The position numbers and the translations under genes were made by a program. 18,504 nt of DNA from contig JAUWYK010000037.1 of assembly GCA_030615865.1 (NCBI GenBank), positions 1 to 18,504 of the forward strand. Direction: 5' to 3'. This DNA is from Dehalococcoidia bacterium (GTDB lineage: Bacteria; Chloroflexota; Dehalococcoidia; Dehalococcoidales; JAUWYK01). How positions within the stretch are numbered: the stretch's first letter is position 1; each line of letters opens with the position of its first letter. Below the pieces are notes generated by a model. That model made no database searches and was not told the origin of the DNA. It saw only the letters and a program-made list of their open reading frames with translations. Of this stretch, positions 15,601 to 18,504 are shown piece by piece.

Positions 15601-16359
15601 CCCATTAATCTCGTTACTCCATGGGTAGTGATGGTCTTGCAAATAGGTCCGGAGCAAGCGGTGAGAAATTCCCCATTGTGCCCCTACGAGGTCATGAATA
15701 GGACGATTATAGATAGCCGTAAGCAAGGGATAAACCAGGTGAGCAGAAATGGGTGACTCAAAGTAATGACGGTTAAAGCGGGAGATAACCAGAGCCACCT
15801 CCTCCTTTCTAATGGGTTCAAGGAGAAGATTAACCCAGTCTGGGGCTAAACCCTCAACCGCGCCATCCCTAGTTCGGCTTCTTAGGTCGGCTTCCACGAT
15901 AGCCAGGTCAGCACCGAGGGTTCGGGCTATTTCCATAATTGCCCGCACAGCCCAGCCTTTCCCGTTTACCCTTTCGTCGTTCAGCAAGAAAGCTATCTGG
16001 CTTATCTTCGCACTTTGAGGGAGAGCATTTATCACCTTGAGAGCTTCCCCACCTGCTGGGGAGCCAGCTGCCACAATAACGCATTTCTGCTCCGGATAAA
16101 ATTCCTCCAGTCCTTTTCTTATCGTCTCCGACACTGCCCCGATAGTGTCGGCTTCATTATAGAAGGGAATCCCCACCACGATCTCGGCTTCCTCTATTTT
16201 TTCCGCTTGGCTTAATGGCTCTCGCATAATCGCTCTAAAGCATTCCTCGCATTCCTCAAAAGGGGCTGCTTCTACTCTTTCTTGAGTGGTGCTGGCTTGA
16301 AAGCTCGAGCCTGAAGCTACGACATGATTACCGCCGCTGTCATTAGAGGGACTGTTCAC
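12658..16359 (-). CDS. Three-part protein: GT-A glycosyltransferase, unknown middle, GH130 phosphorylase
   Basis: A 1233-residue soluble protein. Residues about 60-310 are a GT-A (GT2/GT78/GT81-like) glycosyltransferase: VVGIPFYNEADTIG, the acidic EADLRSR region and DLVGAQWGISHRLLR, resembling enzymes that make glucosyl- or mannosylglycerate. Residues about 310-920 are a long middle I cannot assign. The last 309 residues match GH130 glycoside phosphorylases: AGNPILEP at the start, the GCEDPRLT motif whose aspartate (about residue 1003) is the expected acid catalyst, and later YHGAD and VYYGAAD. GH130 enzymes reversibly cleave beta-mannosides with phosphate. Making and recycling of a mannose-containing product is inferred. 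TTG 16365 is also in frame, but GTG 16359 is better placed, with AAGGA 8 bases upstream. It lies 142 bases after the GT4-like gene, with its own promoter. Confidence 0.87.
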   Translation of the reverse strand: MNSPSNDSGGNHVVASGSSFQASTTQERVEAAPFEECEECFRAIMREPLSQAEKIEEAEIVVGIPFYNEADTIGAVSETIRKGLEEFYPEQKCVIVAAGSPAGGEALKVINALPQSAKISQIAFLLNDERVNGKGWAVRAIMEIARTLGADLAIVEADLRSRTRDGAVEGLAPDWVNLLLEPIRKEEVALVISRFNRHYFESPISAHLVYPLLTAIYNRPIHDLVGAQWGISHRLLRTYLQDHHYPWSNEINGYGIDSWLATTAITSGAKIGEANLGVKIPGPSGKTELVLRQIARVLFEQIVADKEWGEKIETNGASPVFQPLATFGVKKPHQPDEVRIIPQRLVTKYKQGFNRFDSLYRRILPNEVYQQLETLARTETRYFDFPAKLWAQIIYHFLLDLAFRKEFAKGDLMNSFVPLYEGYVAGFALKIKTLRAKLGPLLPDEAEHLASLEAERQIEALVDEFLRQKPDFLDAWEMREEAFKPPVPKVTYREFIPGVPLVVPLEINTPEGKVVTANAIYESIFHKYKDEFEQFVHERLKVPRDASSQEIAEQIRDFMHQLEEQIDKILLPGDLFRVEGVREVAEAISRHFPHQDTFALIPEMASWLLRQYPPYNLLTKLGHGNLIELLGEYEPGDILALASWSEEREYFDLVWTLIKESIRPEHFRRCAVKPVVVSYEEFPSLLEMKESAAALDKITGRVVVSNLHKGMGGEFPKLRYFTTIAKSVIEAERFGKIWYKFVEGRKDFGGKITNSLEGHWGKAPLSAHNIFENGHQRLLVDRMREMAHRLHQEAGEDKARLVALLNNMIDSYHLALTLPDGTFIPCSAWTWASHSFKGGTGLPTPLSLHVERDWSSREFVTEYFKAVGGEDEVIEGKIVELMEQGREWEDLSPILLGRVGEAEEVISKQIVTPEQPQAGELIRFAGNPILEPIKEHQWESKYVLNSGAINLNGKVYLVYRAVGQDNISRLGLAVSEDGFKFSQRLEKPIFEPKGKSEEKGCEDPRLTLIGDRIYMLYTAYGSLVAQIALASISVNDFLNYRWGAWRRHGLVFPGFTDKNGTLFPERFDGRFAMLHRVEPHIWITFSPHLRCPWPRREHRILAGSRPGMVWDGAKIGAGAQPIKTKYGWLLIYHGADHSHVYRLGVMLLDLSDPTTLIYRSPNFVLEPKERYEVGEVGKHWVHNVVFTCGAVPLEANKEILDAEDEILVYYGAADSVVGVATAKIAALIPREFA

Positions 16360-16425
16360 TGTCAACTTCCTTCAAACGGCTACCTGAAAAAAGGCTCCGA
16401 GAATTTTCACATGTTTAGCATAACC

Positions 16426-16454
16426 ATTATAAAACAAGCTCACTATTATGTCTC
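16426..16454 (-). promoter_or_regulatory. Sigma70-type promoter of the GT-A/GH130 gene
   Basis: On the minus strand a perfect -10 box TATAAT (16426-16431) lies 17 bases after GAGACA (16449-16454; 4 of 6 of the -35 consensus). Transcription would start near 16419, giving a leader of about 60 bases before the GTG at 16359. Confidence 0.6.
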
Positions 16455-16501
16455 TCAACAGAGATTTGTTGTATAAGTATAAAGATAAGCTCGGTCAATG
16501 G

Positions 16502-17779
16502 TTATGCATCAGTCCCAATGGCCAAGGGTGAATATGGCACTGGCAAGCTGGGCATCGGAGATAAAATATGCTCAGCTAGTTCATAATGTCTCCGGGCTTG
16601 CTTTTCCCAAGAGAACTCCTCGGCGTACTCCAGCACTGCCTTCTCCAGCCTTTCTCTAAGCTCCGGGTTTAATATCAAATCTCTGGTCATCAGCAACAGG
16701 TGCCTTAGGTCTGTGCTTAGAAGTTCTCCAGCCTCTTTTAGAGTCTCCCCAACGCCCTCCAAATCACGGCCAGCGATTACGGCACTGACACCTAAAGCGT
16801 GTGCCAGAACACCACTTTGAGTGCAGTTAGTAGGCCAATAGAAGTTGACATCGAAAGCCCGCTGTGCTAGGGCAAGTATATTTTCAGGCAGCCAAACTTC
16901 GAGGAGCAACTTGTCTCTGCCTTTGTGTGTCCTTCGCAGGTGTTTGGCATAGATTCTCTGGTATTCTTCTCTAGTTTTTCCAATACGTACCGCTACGATT
17001 CTGCGGTGAGGGATGAGCTTCTGCAAGCTATCTCTGGCGAGATAAAGTAACTCTGAGTCCTTTGAAGGGTCCAGAAACCCGGTCTGACCTACCAAAACAG
17101 TGGTTGGATCAAGAAATATGCGCTGCCTATGCACAACTTCCTTTGTTTCCTGGTCGAGGCCCGATTCATAGAGTAGAAAGTCGTTGAATTTCTCCTTGGC
17201 CTCCTTACGACTCAAGCGAGTTATCTCTGGATACGAATGTATGCCATGCTTTATGATATATACCTTCTCGCGGTGTTCAGGGAACGCTGAGGTGACGGCA
17301 CAGTAAACTCCGTGACTGAAAACGGTGATGGCCTCAATGTGAGGCAGCAAGGCTTGCAGTAAGTTATACTCACCACTACGTAGCCCGGTCGCAGTTTCAG
17401 GGCTCTGGAAGTGAAGGCTGTGAAAAGTCACTACCTTCGGTATATCTAGGTCATCAAGCATAGTAATGAAATTCCGACTATCCGGCCAGATGCCATACTC
17501 ATGCTGAAACCACAAGACAGCTTCTTCGTTTTTTATGCCAAGTTTGTTGAGTCCCTCCAGAATCACCAAGGCAGAGAACTTATCACGACCAGGTATGCCG
17601 TACCAAACCCGATCCATCGCTACCCCGTCATCACTGGTCAGTGGTACTCCATACTTTCCTAGATCAAAAGACAGCACGCACCATCTTCCAGCAGGACTCT
17701 CACGGGTTATAAAGCTTGTATAGTCGGCTATCCCACACATTATGGGCTTGTATGTTCCCACGAAGTAAATAGATACCAT
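16502..17779 (-). CDS. GT4-like (GT-B fold) glycosyltransferase
   Basis: A 425-residue protein with the look of a retaining GT-B glycosyltransferase. It begins MVSIYFVGTYKPIMCGIADYT, the typical first strand and glycine-rich loop (CGIADY) of GT4 enzymes. It continues with FQHEYGIWPD (91-100), VVTFHSLH, VFSHGVY and VYIIKHGIHSY, then GQTGFLDPSKD, which opens the donor-binding half. The usual E-x7-E region is represented by GVLAHALGVSAVIAGRDLEGVGETL, where the first glutamate is not conserved, so donor and activity are uncertain. There is no signal peptide or membrane segment. ATG 17779 has GGGGGGTGG about 4 bases upstream. It is encoded upstream of, and in the same direction as, the GT-A/GH130 protein, so both probably act on one glycan or glycoside. 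Confidence 0.82.
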   Translation of the reverse strand: MVSIYFVGTYKPIMCGIADYTSFITRESPAGRWCVLSFDLGKYGVPLTSDDGVAMDRVWYGIPGRDKFSALVILEGLNKLGIKNEEAVLWFQHEYGIWPDSRNFITMLDDLDIPKVVTFHSLHFQSPETATGLRSGEYNLLQALLPHIEAITVFSHGVYCAVTSAFPEHREKVYIIKHGIHSYPEITRLSRKEAKEKFNDFLLYESGLDQETKEVVHRQRIFLDPTTVLVGQTGFLDPSKDSELLYLARDSLQKLIPHRRIVAVRIGKTREEYQRIYAKHLRRTHKGRDKLLLEVWLPENILALAQRAFDVNFYWPTNCTQSGVLAHALGVSAVIAGRDLEGVGETLKEAGELLSTDLRHLLLMTRDLILNPELRERLEKAVLEYAEEFSWEKQARRHYELAEHILSPMPSLPVPYSPLAIGTDA

Positions 17780-17888
17780 TTTACCACCCCCCTTTCAGAC
17801 TTCCTTCTGCGTAATGTATCAAGCTGTGTCACGTGTGCTTCGTCAACAACACTGCATAATTGAATAATGACAATGGAGTAATGTAACT

Positions 17889-18065
17889 CTAAATACTTGA
17901 GTCGTCTTTGTCAAACTCCCTCAATTTCCCGTTATACCCTATTTTTGTTGCTAATTTTCTCTGCTTTGCCTCCTTTCTCCTGGCGAGAATGTCTTCCTTC
18001 CTGCCAAAGTAAACGTCAGCAGGAGTAACATTCTCGAGGGCTTCATGATAACGCTGATTGAAAGA
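17889..18065 (-). pseudogene. C-terminal relic of an integrase-type (rve) transposase
   Basis: The minus strand encodes FNQRYHEALENVTPADVYFG followed by RKEDILARRKEAKQRKLATK. This is the usual C-terminal end of IS3/IS481-type integrase-core transposases (YN.QRYHEALG.VTPADVYFGR..EIL.RR). The open frame continues upstream to ATG 18155, but that part (MTSSLESRYNK...) does not resemble a transposase. The DDE catalytic domain is missing, so only about 55 residues survive. It marks an old insertion that was deleted or rearranged. A DNA motif shared with other gaps in the window lies at 18326. Confidence 0.72.
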
Positions 18066-18155
18066 GAAACCTGGCACTTTACCTTGACATGCTATCTCTC
18101 TGGCACCTCGGCAAAGCGCGTGTTTATTGTATCGGCTCTCTAATGACGAAGTCAT

Positions 18156-18504
18156 AAAATCAGAGGAGAAAAAGTTACAAAATTATGACATTGTAGGCTA
18201 TGGTCCCCGATTTTTTGCAGCCACAGAGATAAAAAAAGGTTGAGTTCAGGGTGAACATGCAGACATAAAGAAGAGCACAATGTTAGGAATTAAAGGGTAG
18301 CTCAGTCATTTGCTATTACACTCTTGTCCAGAATGTGCAACTTCCCCCTCTCTTCATGACTTGCCTACAAAGCATCTCTGATTATACATGTACCACGTAA
18401 CTGGCCGGCTTCACGCTAGAGGACTAGGTGGTCAAAGGTCTCGTTTTGAGTTATATTTACAAATGAAGACTTGATGACACGATCCATTTTGCTTATCAAT
18501 ACCA
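18156..18504. other. Right-edge stretch without a recognised gene
   Basis: No convincing coding frame, RNA gene or promoter is seen in these 349 bases. It holds the motif GTCCAGAATGTGCAAC (18326-18341), probably a decayed insertion-sequence end. A minus-strand frame entering from the right edge reads about 28 codons to a stop near 18419 without recognisable similarity, so it is not called. Confidence 0.5.

Noticed and set aside
17840..17865. Possible promoter (TTGACG and a -10-like box) before the GT4-like gene
   Set aside because: The spacing is 18-19 bases and the -10 box is poor (TTGATA or TGATAC); not strong enough to list.
1..18504. CRISPR arrays, tRNA or rRNA genes
   Set aside because: No regularly spaced direct repeats and no cloverleaf or rRNA-like stretch were seen by reading; no search tool was used.

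Overview
The window looks like chromosomal DNA from an uncultured, probably anaerobic bacterium. The best guess is the phylum Chloroflexota, near Dehalococcoidia. That rests on a DUF5679-type 46-residue zinc-ribbon protein, an HdrA oxidoreductase carrying a GltD-like insertion, many small CxxC proteins and the style of the LuxR-type regulator. It is an inference from protein style, not from a marker gene. No rRNA, tRNA, CRISPR array or intact mobile element was seen.

Left part (1-3400, all minus strand): the 5' part of an SPL-type radical SAM gene running off the left edge; a very short DUF5679-like gene with its own sigma70-type promoter and a following hairpin terminator; and a LuxR-type response regulator plus DegS/NarX-type histidine kinase, overlapping by 20 bases and led by a good sigma70-like promoter.

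Middle part (3429-12483, all plus strand) is the most interesting. Two small cysteine-rich proteins (one a two-CW protein) are followed by a 1116-residue HdrA/GltD nested fusion, a compact and divergent sigma54 (RpoN), an NtrB-like kinase and an NtrC-like activator. rpoN, kinase and activator are start/stop-coupled. A terminator follows, then a near-consensus sigma54 (-24/-12) promoter, then a response regulator whose output is a TPR-like segment and two exact copies of the cysteine pattern C-x12-C-x5-C-x2-C. The sequence therefore suggests a self-contained circuit: membrane kinase -> NtrC-like activator -> local sigma54 -> a cysteine-rich receiver protein, set beside a flavin/iron-sulfur electron-transfer enzyme. 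A redox- or electron-flow-responsive role is inferred. The two kinases in the window share a related N-terminal membrane module although their catalytic cores are of different classes.

Right part (12658-17779, minus strand): a GT4-like glycosyltransferase and a large three-part protein (GT-A glycosyltransferase, a long unrecognised middle, and a C-terminal GH130 glycoside phosphorylase), probably for making and recycling a mannose-containing glycan or solute. The right edge holds a relic of an integrase-type transposase. A 16-base motif found near it recurs in two other intergenic gaps, so decayed insertion-sequence ends probably litter the non-coding DNA here.
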